A DNA stretch of 64,000 nucleotides from an uncultured Clostridium sp. Lineage in GTDB: Bacteria > Bacillota > Clostridia > Lachnospirales > Lachnospiraceae. Within the stretch, counting starts at the first letter, position 1, and every line of letters starts with the position of its first letter. The DNA lies in assembly GCA_900543885.1 (NCBI GenBank), contig UQTA01000012.1:1-64000 (forward strand). The letters run 5' to 3'. Under the pieces are notes generated by a model that saw only the letters and a program-made list of their open reading frames with translations, did not search any database and had not been told where the DNA came from. Of the stretch, positions 44,610 to 52,633 are shown piece after piece. The position numbers and the translations under genes were made by a program.

Positions 44610-45833
44610 ATGGAAGGGCTTGTAATAGGGTTGGATCTGAATGATGATTATTCCCAGATCAGCTGCAATGAAAAAGAAAAGTCCTGGACAGTTCCTACGG
44701 TGATCTGCCGCAGAAAAGAGAAAGAGACCTGGCTTATAGGGGAAGAAGCTTATGCAGCCACTCTTTTGGGAGAAGGAGTTATTGTAGACAAACTGCTGAA
44801 AATGGTCCGCAAAGACGGTACTTCTACCATAGGCGGCATCTGCTATACAGGAATGGACCTTTTAAAAATATTTTTAAAAAAACTGTTAGAATATCCCTTT
44901 AAGGAATTTCATACAGAAGAGGTGGCTCAGCTTGTGATCACTATGCATAAAACAGATGCGAGAGTGACAGATTGTCTGATGTATTGTGCGGATTATATGA
45001 ATATTCCCAGAGACCGGGTCCACGTGATCAGTCATACAGAAAGTTTTGCCTATTATGTATTAAGCCAGAGAAAAGAACTCTGGAGCAATCAGGTGGGCTT
45101 ATTTGAGTTATCGGAAGACCGGTTTTGTTATTATGAAATGAAAGTGCAAAGAGGCATGCGCCGAAATATGGTTCAGGCAGAAGCCCAGAATCAGGAGGAA
45201 GCCTTTGATCTGGATATCCTGGATTCTCCTTCTGGATGTAAACTGGCAGATCAGATCCTTTGCTCCTGCGGAGAAAAATTACTGGAGAAAAAGCTGTTTT
45301 CTACAGTATTCCTTACAGGAAAAGGATTTGAACGTCAGGACTGGGCCACCGGTTTTATGAAGCTTGCCTGCAACCGCAGAAGAGTATTTGTGGAAAATGT
45401 ATTATTTTCCAGAGGTGCAGCCATTAAAGCAGGAGATTATCTGACGCAGGGAACGGAATTTCCCTATGTATTTGTCTGTGAAGGACGTTTAAAGGCAGAG
45501 GTGGCTTTAAAGGTAATGCGGGCTGGAAAAGAGATCATGCTGGCAGTTGCTTCCTATGGGGATAACTGGTATGAATCCAAGAGCTCGTTAGAACTTATTT
45601 TGGATGATCAGAAAGAAATTGAATTTATCATTTCCCACCTAGATTCCAGAAAGAAACGGGTCGTTTCCGTGCCTCTGACCGGCTTTCCAAAGCGCCCGGA
45701 GCGGACCACCAGGATCCAGATGAATATTGGTTTTACAGATGAAAATACCATGGCAGTGGTGATCCGTGATAAGGGATTTGGGGAATTGTTTCCGGCTACT
45801 GATACCGTTATCAGACAAGAGGTGATCCTATGA
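44610..45833 (+). CDS. Hsp70/actin-like protein (DUF5716-like)
   Basis: The 407-aa protein follows the Hsp70 ATPase order, though weakly: phosphate-1-like VIGLDLNDDYSQISC (residues 5-19), VPTVI and LIGEEAY, LLKIFLKKLLE, LVITMHKTDARVTDCLMYCA (like the VPAYF region), ISHTESFAYYVL (like NEPTAAAL), and VFLTGKGFERQDW with FSRGAAIKAG near residue 270. The GTTNS-type phosphate loop is replaced by NDDYS, so ATP hydrolysis is uncertain. There is no substrate-binding domain of DnaK type, although a beta-rich tail follows. It overlaps the next gene by ATGA. I recall the DUF5716 family for such proteins. ATG 44610 follows CGGAGG. Confidence 0.78.
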   Translation: MEGLVIGLDLNDDYSQISCNEKEKSWTVPTVICRRKEKETWLIGEEAYAATLLGEGVIVDKLLKMVRKDGTSTIGGICYTGMDLLKIFLKKLLEYPFKEFHTEEVAQLVITMHKTDARVTDCLMYCADYMNIPRDRVHVISHTESFAYYVLSQRKELWSNQVGLFELSEDRFCYYEMKVQRGMRRNMVQAEAQNQEEAFDLDILDSPSGCKLADQILCSCGEKLLEKKLFSTVFLTGKGFERQDWATGFMKLACNRRRVFVENVLFSRGAAIKAGDYLTQGTEFPYVFVCEGRLKAEVALKVMRAGKEIMLAVASYGDNWYESKSSLELILDDQKEIEFIISHLDSRKKRVVSVPLTGFPKRPERTTRIQMNIGFTDENTMAVVIRDKGFGELFPATDTVIRQEVIL

Positions 45834-46645
45834 GTTTATTGCTTTGCAGAAGGGAGAGAGTCAAACATCCCTTTTATATCGAAGTACTGGGCATCCATAT
45901 TTATTCTTCCCAGGAGCTTTGTTATGTGATCTATCATCATCCATTACTGGTGATGAATGATTTCGCAGATGCCTCATTGTTTTCTTTTATTAAAAATGAA
46001 CTGGGACTGGGATTTTTGGCAGGCCGTATGGAAAAGCTGGTAGAAGCAGGCGGAAAACCGGAAGAGGCCTTATATCTTTTCCTTTCTGAATGTGATTATT
46101 ACACGGAAAAAGAAGCTCAGAAATTCAAACAGACAGCAGCTTCTTACCGGAATCTGCCGGAACATGCTTATGAAAAGGCAGTGGCGGATTATCTCTTTTC
46201 CAGAAAACAATATGGAAGAGCGGTGCAGCGCTATGAAAAGCTGATCGAAATAGAGGAGAATAAGAAGAAAGAGAAGAACTTCTGGTCGGAAGTATACCAG
46301 AACCTGGGCGCAGCCTATGCCCAGATGTTCCAGTTTCATAAGGCTTATAAAGCATACAATACGGCCTTTGGTTTAAATGAAGATCCTCAGATCCTGGAAA
46401 AAATTTATCTTCTTACCTGTTTTGCGCCTGGGCTTGTTATAGATGAAAGCTACGAAGCATTATTTAAGCCGGAATTTAAGGAAGAGTGGAAACAGAGATT
46501 AGAACAGGCTGAGGTGATTGCAGGTCAGGCGGAAGGCTTGAAAACCCTGAGAGCCATGTGGAAACAGGATCCGGAAGGTCAGTTAGAACGTGCTGGCCGT
46601 CTTATTGATAAATGGAAAAAGGAATACAGAAAACAGGAGGCATAA
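45830..46645 (+). CDS. TPR-like helical protein in Hsp70-like cluster
   Basis: The 271-aa protein has no database name I recognise. Residues about 135-200 contain TPR-like helix pairs (AVADYLFSRKQYGRAVQRYEK; VYQNLGAAYAQMFQFHKAYK). The N-terminal 100 residues are a mixed domain (HPFYIEVLGIHIYSSQELCY). It has no signal or membrane segment. The ATGA overlap with the Hsp70-like gene implies equal production and physical interaction; TPR proteins often act as co-chaperones or adaptors (inference). The next gene, a YbaK protein, starts one base after its stop. Confidence 0.75.
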   Translation: MSLLLCRRERVKHPFYIEVLGIHIYSSQELCYVIYHHPLLVMNDFADASLFSFIKNELGLGFLAGRMEKLVEAGGKPEEALYLFLSECDYYTEKEAQKFKQTAASYRNLPEHAYEKAVADYLFSRKQYGRAVQRYEKLIEIEENKKKEKNFWSEVYQNLGAAYAQMFQFHKAYKAYNTAFGLNEDPQILEKIYLLTCFAPGLVIDESYEALFKPEFKEEWKQRLEQAEVIAGQAEGLKTLRAMWKQDPEGQLERAGRLIDKWKKEYRKQEA

Positions 46646-46646
46646 T

Positions 46647-47117
46647 ATGGCATTTCAGACAGCAAAGGAGTACCTGGAAAAAAGAGGATTTGGAGACCGC
46701 ATAAAAGAATTTGATGTTTCCAGCGCAACGGTAGAACTGGCGGCAGTGGCGGTAGGCTGTGAACCGGCCCACATTGCAAAAACCTTATCCTTTTTAACAG
46801 GGGAAGGCCCGATCCTTATTGTGGCTGCTGGAGATGCAAAGATTGACAACCATAAATATAAATCCTTTTTTGGTGTAAAAGCGAAAATGCTGACAGTAGA
46901 CCAGGTTTCTGAAATGATCGGCCATGAAGTTGGCGGTGTATGCCCTTATGGCATTAAAGAAGGCGTTAAGGTATATTTAGATGAGTCTTTAAAGCGTTTT
47001 GATGTAGTGTATCCGGCCTGCGGAAGCAGCAACAGCGCTGTGAAACTGTCCATCCCGGATCTGGAAAAGTCCTGCGATTTTGAACAGTGGATCGATGTAT
47101 GTAAATTACCTCAGTAA
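46647..47117 (+). CDS. YbaK/EbsC-family aminoacyl-tRNA deacylase-like protein
   Basis: The 156-aa protein is of the YbaK/ProX fold: VELAAVAVGCEPAHIAKTLSF, IVAAGDAKIDNHKYKSFFG, GHEVGGVCPYGIKEGVKVYLD. Members hydrolyse mischarged tRNAs (for example Cys-tRNAPro or Ala-tRNAPro). The exact substrate is not readable from sequence. ATG 46647 follows AACAGGAGG, right after the preceding stop; valS with a T-box leader lies downstream but has its own promoter. Confidence 0.9.
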   Translation: MAFQTAKEYLEKRGFGDRIKEFDVSSATVELAAVAVGCEPAHIAKTLSFLTGEGPILIVAAGDAKIDNHKYKSFFGVKAKMLTVDQVSEMIGHEVGGVCPYGIKEGVKVYLDESLKRFDVVYPACGSSNSAVKLSIPDLEKSCDFEQWIDVCKLPQ

Positions 47118-47138
47118 ATCTTCGCAAGTCGATGTAAC
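47113..47138. repeat. Remnant right end of family A palindromic element
   Basis: TAAATCTTCGCAAG followed by a GATGTAAC end matches the right arm of copy A3 (CTAAATCTTCGCAAGG ... CTGTAAC). It starts at the stop codon of the YbaK gene. The left half is absent. Confidence 0.6.
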
Positions 47139-47160
47139 TGATTTATACTTAACTTTGCTC

Positions 47161-47189
47161 TTGACAAAATCAGGAAAAATATTTATGCT
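47161..47189 (+). promoter_or_regulatory. Sigma-A promoter of valS
   Basis: TTGACA, 17-base spacer, TATGCT. It lies immediately before the T-box leader. Confidence 0.7.
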
Positions 47190-47200
47190 TGAAAACATAT

Positions 47201-47492
47201 GATAAAGGCGATGAACAAGAGGAGTACATTTTTAAGACCCTCAGAGAAAGCGGCTCACTGGCTGAAAGGCTGCTTGGGAAAACCTGAAAATGGAAGGTAG
47301 CTTGTGAGCCGGACAGGTGAGAAAGATACATTAGCCTGTTTCGTTAGCCCGCGTTAAGGGAGAGAGTACGAAAAAGATGTATGTTTTCGTATTCCGTGAG
47401 ATGACCGGATGTCTTTATATGCCGGTTAGATCAAAGGTGGTACCGCGATACAGTCGCCCTTTGCTTCCTGTTTGGGATGCAGAGGGCTTTTT
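47201..47492 (+). promoter_or_regulatory. T-box riboswitch controlling valS
   Basis: The leader of about 290 nt ahead of valS contains a Stem I region with the distal-loop motifs AGAGA (47242-47246) and GGCTGAAAG (about 47260), a stem with ACGAAAA/TTTTCGT, and the diagnostic T-box sequence AAAGGTGGTACCGCG (47433-47447). The TGGT pairs with the ACCA end of uncharged tRNA, fitting tRNA-Val. A terminator hairpin (GCCCTTTGC / GCAGAGGGC, 47456-47487, then TTTTT) follows. Uncharged tRNA-Val should stabilise the antiterminator and allow valS transcription. I could not assign the specifier codon with confidence. Confidence 0.92.
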
Positions 47493-47575
47493 GTATGTTA
47501 ATGTACCTTTGGAATCTTTTATGTACTTGCAGTTGAAAAAACTGCGAGAGGATATATTAAAAAAGGAGAATTCAG

Positions 47576-50218
47576 ATGAAGGAACTGGAAAAGACCTACA
47601 ATCCGGCGGAAATTGAAGACCGCCTCTATGACAAATGGCTGAAAGGAAAATATTTCCACGCAGAAGTAAACAGAAGCAAGAAACCATTTACCATTGTTAT
47701 GCCGCCGCCAAATATTACCGGACAGCTGCATATGGGACATGCACTGGATAATACCATGCAGGATATCCTGATCCGTTATAAGAGAATGCAGGGATATGAA
47801 GCATTATGGCAGCCAGGTACAGATCATGCAGCGATTGCTACAGAAGTTAAGGTTATCAACAAGCTGAAGGAAGAAGGCATCAGCAAGGCAGATCTGGGAA
47901 GAGAAGGCTTCTTAAAGGAATGCTGGAAGTGGAGAGATGAATACGGCACCCGTATTGTAAAACAGCTTCACAAATTAGGATCTTCCGCTGACTGGGACAG
48001 AGAGCGTTTTACTATGGACGAAGGCTGCTCTGACGCAGTGCTGGAAGTATTTATCAAATTATATGAAAAAGGCTATATTTACAAAGGTTCCCGTATTGTA
48101 AACTGGTGCCCTGTATGTAAGACTTCCATTTCAGATGCAGAAGTAGAGCACGTAGAGCAGGATGGCTTCTTCTGGCACATCAATTATCCGGTAGTAGGAG
48201 AGCCTGGACGTTTCGTAGAGATCGCAACTACCAGACCTGAGACTCTGTTAGGTGATACTGCAGTTGCTGTAAACCCAGAGGATGAGCGCTACAAAGACAT
48301 CGTTGGAAAGATGCTTGAGCTTCCGTTAACAGACCGCCAGATTCCGGTAATTGCAGATGAATATGTAGATAAGGAATTTGGTACCGGCTGCGTTAAGATC
48401 ACACCAGCTCATGACCCTAACGACTTTGAAGTTGGAAAACGCCACAACTTAGAGGAGATCGTTATCTTAAATGATGACGCTACCATCAATGTACCTGGAC
48501 CATACTTTGGCATGGATCGTTATGAGGCAAGAAAAGCCATGGTAGCAGATCTGGATAAAATGGGCCTGTTAGTAAAGGTTGTTCCTCATTCCCACAACGT
48601 TGGTACCCATGACCGCTGCAAGACCACAGTAGAGCCTATGGTAAAACAGCAGTGGTTCGTAAAGATGGATGAAATGGCTAAACCTGCTATTGAAGCATTA
48701 AAGAGCGGCCAGTTAAAATTCGTTCCGGAAAGCTTTGGAAAGACCTATCTTCACTGGTTAGAGAACATCCGTGACTGGTGTATTTCCAGACAGCTGTGGT
48801 GGGGACACAGAATCCCGGCTTATTACTGCCAGGATTGCGGAGAAGTAGTTGTTGCCAAAGAAGCTCCCACTGTTTGCCCGAAATGCGGCAAGACACATTT
48901 TAAGCAGGATGAGGATACACTGGATACATGGTTCTCTTCTGCATTATGGCCATTCTCTACCCTTGGCTGGCCAAATAAGACAGAAGATCTGGATTATTTC
49001 TATCCTACAGACGTACTGGTAACAGGATATGATATTATCTTCTTCTGGGTAATCCGTATGGTATTCTCCGGTATCGAACAGACCGGCAAGTGCCCATTTA
49101 ATACGGTACTGATCCATGGTCTGGTAAGAGACTCCCAGGGACGTAAGATGAGTAAATCTCTTGGAAATGGTATTGATCCTCTGGAAGTAATTGACAAGTA
49201 TGGCGCAGATGCCCTGCGTATGACTCTGATCACAGGAAATGCACCTGGAAATGATATGCGTTTCTATTGGGAGCGCGTGGAAAACAGCCGTAACTTTGCA
49301 AACAAGGTATGGAATGCTTCCCGTTTCATTATGATGAATATTGAAAAGGCAGCAGATGTTTCCGGCGTAACAGAAAAAGATCTGACACTGGCAGATAAGT
49401 GGATCCTTTCCAAGGTAAATGCTCTTACAAAGGATGTTACCGAGAATCTGGATAAGTATGAGTTAGGTATCGCTCTGCAGAAAGTATACGACTTTATCTG
49501 GGAAGAGTTCTGTGACTGGTACATTGAAATGGTGAAGCCAAGACTGTACAATGAAGCAGATGAGACCAAGGCTGCAGCTATCTGGACCTTAAAGAACGTA
49601 CTGATCCAGGCATTAAAGCTGCTGCACCCATTTATGCCATTTATCACAGAGGAGATCTTCTGTAACTTACAGGAAGAGGAAGAGACCATTATGCTTTCCA
49701 ATTGGCCTGTATACAAGGAAGAGTGGGCATTTGAAGCAGAACATGAGGCAACTGAGACCATTAAAGAGGCAGTAAGAGCCATCCGAAATGTACGTACTTC
49801 CATGAATGTTCCGCCGAGCAAGAAGGCAACTGTTTACGTGGTATCTGAAGATGATGCTGTGTTAAAGATCTTTGAGAACAGCCGCAGCTTCTTCGCATCC
49901 TTAGGCTATGCCGGTGAAGTGATCCTTCAGAAGGATAAGGCTGGTATCGGTGAAGATGCAGTTTCTGCTGTGATCCACAAAGCAGTTATTTACATGCCAT
50001 TTGCAGAGCTGGTTGACATTGAAAAAGAAGTTCAGCGCTTAAAGACAGAGGAAAAACGTCTGGAAGGCGAATTAAAGCGTTCTCACGCTATGCTTGGAAA
50101 TGAGAAATTTGTAAGCAAAGCTCCTCAGGCTAAGATTGATGAAGAGAAAGCAAAACTGGAGAAATATACACAGATGATGGCGCAGGTAAAAGAGCGTCTG
50201 GCACAGCTTGAAAAGTAA
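47576..50218 (+). CDS. valS: Valyl-tRNA synthetase
   Basis: ValS charges tRNA-Val and edits Thr. The 880-aa class I synthetase has the HIGH motif as PPPNITGQLHMGHALDN (about 44-60), an editing domain (TTRPETLLGDTAVAV), KMSKS at about 523-527 (GRKMSKSLGNG), a zinc-knuckle-like CQDCGE...CPKCGK in the catalytic domain and the C-terminal coiled-coil arm (EVQRLKTEEKRLEGELK). AAAAGGAG precedes ATG 47576. It is regulated by the T-box leader upstream. Confidence 0.97.
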   Translation: MKELEKTYNPAEIEDRLYDKWLKGKYFHAEVNRSKKPFTIVMPPPNITGQLHMGHALDNTMQDILIRYKRMQGYEALWQPGTDHAAIATEVKVINKLKEEGISKADLGREGFLKECWKWRDEYGTRIVKQLHKLGSSADWDRERFTMDEGCSDAVLEVFIKLYEKGYIYKGSRIVNWCPVCKTSISDAEVEHVEQDGFFWHINYPVVGEPGRFVEIATTRPETLLGDTAVAVNPEDERYKDIVGKMLELPLTDRQIPVIADEYVDKEFGTGCVKITPAHDPNDFEVGKRHNLEEIVILNDDATINVPGPYFGMDRYEARKAMVADLDKMGLLVKVVPHSHNVGTHDRCKTTVEPMVKQQWFVKMDEMAKPAIEALKSGQLKFVPESFGKTYLHWLENIRDWCISRQLWWGHRIPAYYCQDCGEVVVAKEAPTVCPKCGKTHFKQDEDTLDTWFSSALWPFSTLGWPNKTEDLDYFYPTDVLVTGYDIIFFWVIRMVFSGIEQTGKCPFNTVLIHGLVRDSQGRKMSKSLGNGIDPLEVIDKYGADALRMTLITGNAPGNDMRFYWERVENSRNFANKVWNASRFIMMNIEKAADVSGVTEKDLTLADKWILSKVNALTKDVTENLDKYELGIALQKVYDFIWEEFCDWYIEMVKPRLYNEADETKAAAIWTLKNVLIQALKLLHPFMPFITEEIFCNLQEEEETIMLSNWPVYKEEWAFEAEHEATETIKEAVRAIRNVRTSMNVPPSKKATVYVVSEDDAVLKIFENSRSFFASLGYAGEVILQKDKAGIGEDAVSAVIHKAVIYMPFAELVDIEKEVQRLKTEEKRLEGELKRSHAMLGNEKFVSKAPQAKIDEEKAKLEKYTQMMAQVKERLAQLEK

Positions 50219-50231
50219 GGTTCTGTAAATG

Positions 50232-50274
50232 AAAACGGCCCGGATGGCAGTCTATATGCCTTTCGGACCGTTTT
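50232..50274 (+). terminator. Terminator after valS
   Basis: AAAACGGCCCG pairs with CGGACCGTTTT (one mismatch), with an inner TGGCA/TGCC stem. T-run is only four bases. Confidence 0.65.
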
Positions 50275-50328
50275 GCCAAGTAGGATGGATCCTGAAATTT
50301 TGAGAGTAATATCAGGGAGGAATGAAGG

Positions 50329-51567
50329 ATGGGAGCACAAGAGAAAGGAAGTCTGGATACTTTTGGCGGTTTTGCTCTTTCTTTTGAAGGCCTGTGTCTT
50401 CGGGATGATGAGAACCGTTCTAAAAAGGTCTGGAATCTTTTAAGTTATCTTATTCTAAACAGAGAACGTGATCTGGGTGTGGCAGAACTCTATCAGATGC
50501 TGTGGCAGGATAAAGACGAGGAAAATCCTTATGGTGCCTTAAAAACACTGATATTCCGTGTGCGCCGCCTGTTAGAAGAAGCCGGGTTTCCGGCAGCAGC
50601 TATGGTTCTCAGCAGTAAGGGGATTTACCGTTGGAATCCGGACTGGGACATGAAGGTGGATGCAGAAGAATTTGAGCGTTTAAGCGGCTTGTGTCTAAGG
50701 GAAGATTTTGACATGGAAGCCGGGAAAGAACAGTGGAAAGAAGCGATCGCTCTTTATAAGGGAGAATTTCTTCCAGGAGCAGGCAGTGTTACCTGGGTAA
50801 TGGAAAAAAGAGAGCACTGCCGCAGTCTTTATAAGAAACTGGTACGAAAAGCATGTCTGTGGCTTCTTGAAACAAGACAGTACAAAGAGGCTGAGGAGAC
50901 GGCAGACACAGGTTTAAGCATTTATGAATACCAGGAAGAGTTTGAGGGCTGCAAGATCCTGACTCTTTACTATATGGGACAGGTGGAAGCAGCTTTAAAT
51001 CGTTATCTTATGGTAATGGAAAAGTTTTATAAAGAACGACAGATCACGCCTTCTGATAAGTTTAAGGAACTGTATCATCTGATAAGTACCAGCCATCTGG
51101 AAGAACCGAAATCTTTTGATGATATTACTACAGAATTATCGGATCCGGAAACAGCAGAAGATAAGACCGAAGAAAATCATTACGGAGCCTATGAGTGTGA
51201 GTATTCGGTATTTAAACGTCTGTTCTGGCTGGAACGCAGGACCGTGTCCAGAAGCGGAGATTCGGTGTATTTGTGTCTGCTCAGCATAAAGCGGTCCAAA
51301 GGGGATAAAATGAAGCCGGATGTATTATGCCGGGCTGCGGAACGGATGAAAATGGTGATCCAGAATTCTCTGCGTGCCAGTGATATTTTTTCACGCTACA
51401 GTGTGAGCCAGTATGTGGTTCTCATTCCTGCAGCTACCTATGAAAACTGCGAAGCTGTTATGGCGCGGATCACCCAGGCTTTTAATAAAAGCTATGTGCG
51501 AAGAGATGTGATAGCAGTCAGTCATGTGACAGCAGTCCTTCCTGCGGACCAGGATTTTGGAAAATAA
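50329..51567 (+). CDS. SARP-like regulator with C-terminal GGDEF-like domain
   Basis: The 412-aa protein starts with an OmpR/SARP-type winged helix (residues about 8-100; VWNLLSYLILNRERDLGVAELYQMLW, then LKTLIFRVRRLLE), followed by a BTAD helical domain (about 105-245; WKEAIALYKGEFLPG, TADTGLSIYEYQEEFEGC). The last 120 residues resemble a degenerate GGDEF fold (RASDIFSRYSVSQYVVLIPA) lacking a GGDEF signature, so diguanylate cyclase activity is unlikely. No signal or membrane segment. Target genes are unknown; the EamA transporter follows after 52 bp. ATG 50329 follows AGGGAGG. Confidence 0.78.
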   Translation: MGAQEKGSLDTFGGFALSFEGLCLRDDENRSKKVWNLLSYLILNRERDLGVAELYQMLWQDKDEENPYGALKTLIFRVRRLLEEAGFPAAAMVLSSKGIYRWNPDWDMKVDAEEFERLSGLCLREDFDMEAGKEQWKEAIALYKGEFLPGAGSVTWVMEKREHCRSLYKKLVRKACLWLLETRQYKEAEETADTGLSIYEYQEEFEGCKILTLYYMGQVEAALNRYLMVMEKFYKERQITPSDKFKELYHLISTSHLEEPKSFDDITTELSDPETAEDKTEENHYGAYECEYSVFKRLFWLERRTVSRSGDSVYLCLLSIKRSKGDKMKPDVLCRAAERMKMVIQNSLRASDIFSRYSVSQYVVLIPAATYENCEAVMARITQAFNKSYVRRDVIAVSHVTAVLPADQDFGK

Positions 51568-51618
51568 GCATTATTGTATTACGATATTACATAAGAAAAT
51601 AGTATAGGGTTATTAAAA

Positions 51619-52527
51619 ATGAAACTGAAAAATGCACTTATATTACTTTTAACAGCTACGATCTGGGGAGTTGCCTTTGTTGCCCAAAGTGTAGGAATGG
51701 ATTATGTACGTCCTTTCACTTTTAACAGCGTGCGAAGCATTATTGGTGGTCTTGTACTGGTCCCTGTGATCCTGGTCCTGGACCGTAAAAAGAAGGCAGA
51801 GGGGAAAGACTATAAAGCACCGGGAGACAGAAAAACCCTTATTTTAGGCGGTATCTGCTGTGGTGTTGCCCTTTGTATTGCAACTAACTTCCAGCAGTTT
51901 GGTGTTTTGTATACAAGTGTGGGAAAAGTTGGATTTATCACTGCCTGCTATATTATCATTGTACCGATCTTAAGTCTGTTTCTTGGAAAAAAATGCAGTC
52001 CGGCTATTGCAGGGGCAGTTGTCCTTGCAGTTGCAGGCCTGTATCTGCTTTGCATGTCAGGAAGCGATCGGGGAATCCAGAAGGGCGATTTTCTTATTAT
52101 GATCTGTTCCTTCATTTTCTCCATACATATTATGCTCATTGACTATTTTTCACCGGCAGTGGATGGAGTGAAGATGTCCTGCATCCAGTTTTTGGTCAGC
52201 GGCACGATTTCTCTGATCTGTATGGCTTTGTTTGAGGAACCTCATATTACCCAGATCCTTGCAGCATGGAAACCAATCCTGTATGCAGGTGTTATGTCCT
52301 GTGGTATGGGCTATACCTTACAGATCGTAGGACAGAAGGGGGTCAATCCTGCAAGTGCTTCTCTGATCTTAAGCCTGGAATCCAGCATTTCCGTACTTGC
52401 AGGCTGGCTGATCTTAGGACAGAAGCTGACAGGAAGAGAGATCCTTGGATGTGTGCTGATGTTTTCTGCTATTGTACTGGCACAGGTACCAGATGTTATT
52501 TTAAGTCGAAAAAATGGGGAAAGATAG
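51619..52527 (+). CDS. EamA/DMT-superfamily transporter
   Basis: The 302-aa protein has about ten hydrophobic helices in two EamA repeats (LLLTATIWGVAFVAQSVGMD; and SASLILSLESSISVLAGWLI in the second), typical of drug/metabolite transporters. The substrate is unknown. It may be controlled by the SARP-like regulator just upstream. ATG 51619 has only a weak ribosome binding site (TAGGG). Confidence 0.88.
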   Translation: MKLKNALILLLTATIWGVAFVAQSVGMDYVRPFTFNSVRSIIGGLVLVPVILVLDRKKKAEGKDYKAPGDRKTLILGGICCGVALCIATNFQQFGVLYTSVGKVGFITACYIIIVPILSLFLGKKCSPAIAGAVVLAVAGLYLLCMSGSDRGIQKGDFLIMICSFIFSIHIMLIDYFSPAVDGVKMSCIQFLVSGTISLICMALFEEPHITQILAAWKPILYAGVMSCGMGYTLQIVGQKGVNPASASLILSLESSISVLAGWLILGQKLTGREILGCVLMFSAIVLAQVPDVILSRKNGER

Positions 52528-52555
52528 AGTTGCAGACTCTGTAAAATTCGTATAG

Positions 52556-52600
52556 TATGATAGCAGGGCCTGTTTGCAAGAGGGTTTTTGACCTTGGAAC
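52556..52600. repeat. Short interspersed repeat, partial copy (family B)
   Basis: TATGATAGCAGGG, then TTGCAAGAGGGTTTTTGACC and TTGGAAC matches the element at 11174-11245, with the left hairpin arm shortened. It lies just before folC. Confidence 0.55.
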
Positions 52601-52633
52601 TTTATAGTACAGGTAGGAGGAAATTGGGAAAAT

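Noticed and set aside
47377..47616. 79-aa open frame before valS
   Set aside because: It lies across the T-box leader and terminator and runs into valS in another frame; the RNA structure explains the sequence.
50329..51567. Active diguanylate cyclase
   Set aside because: The C-terminal domain lacks a GGDEF/GGEEF signature.
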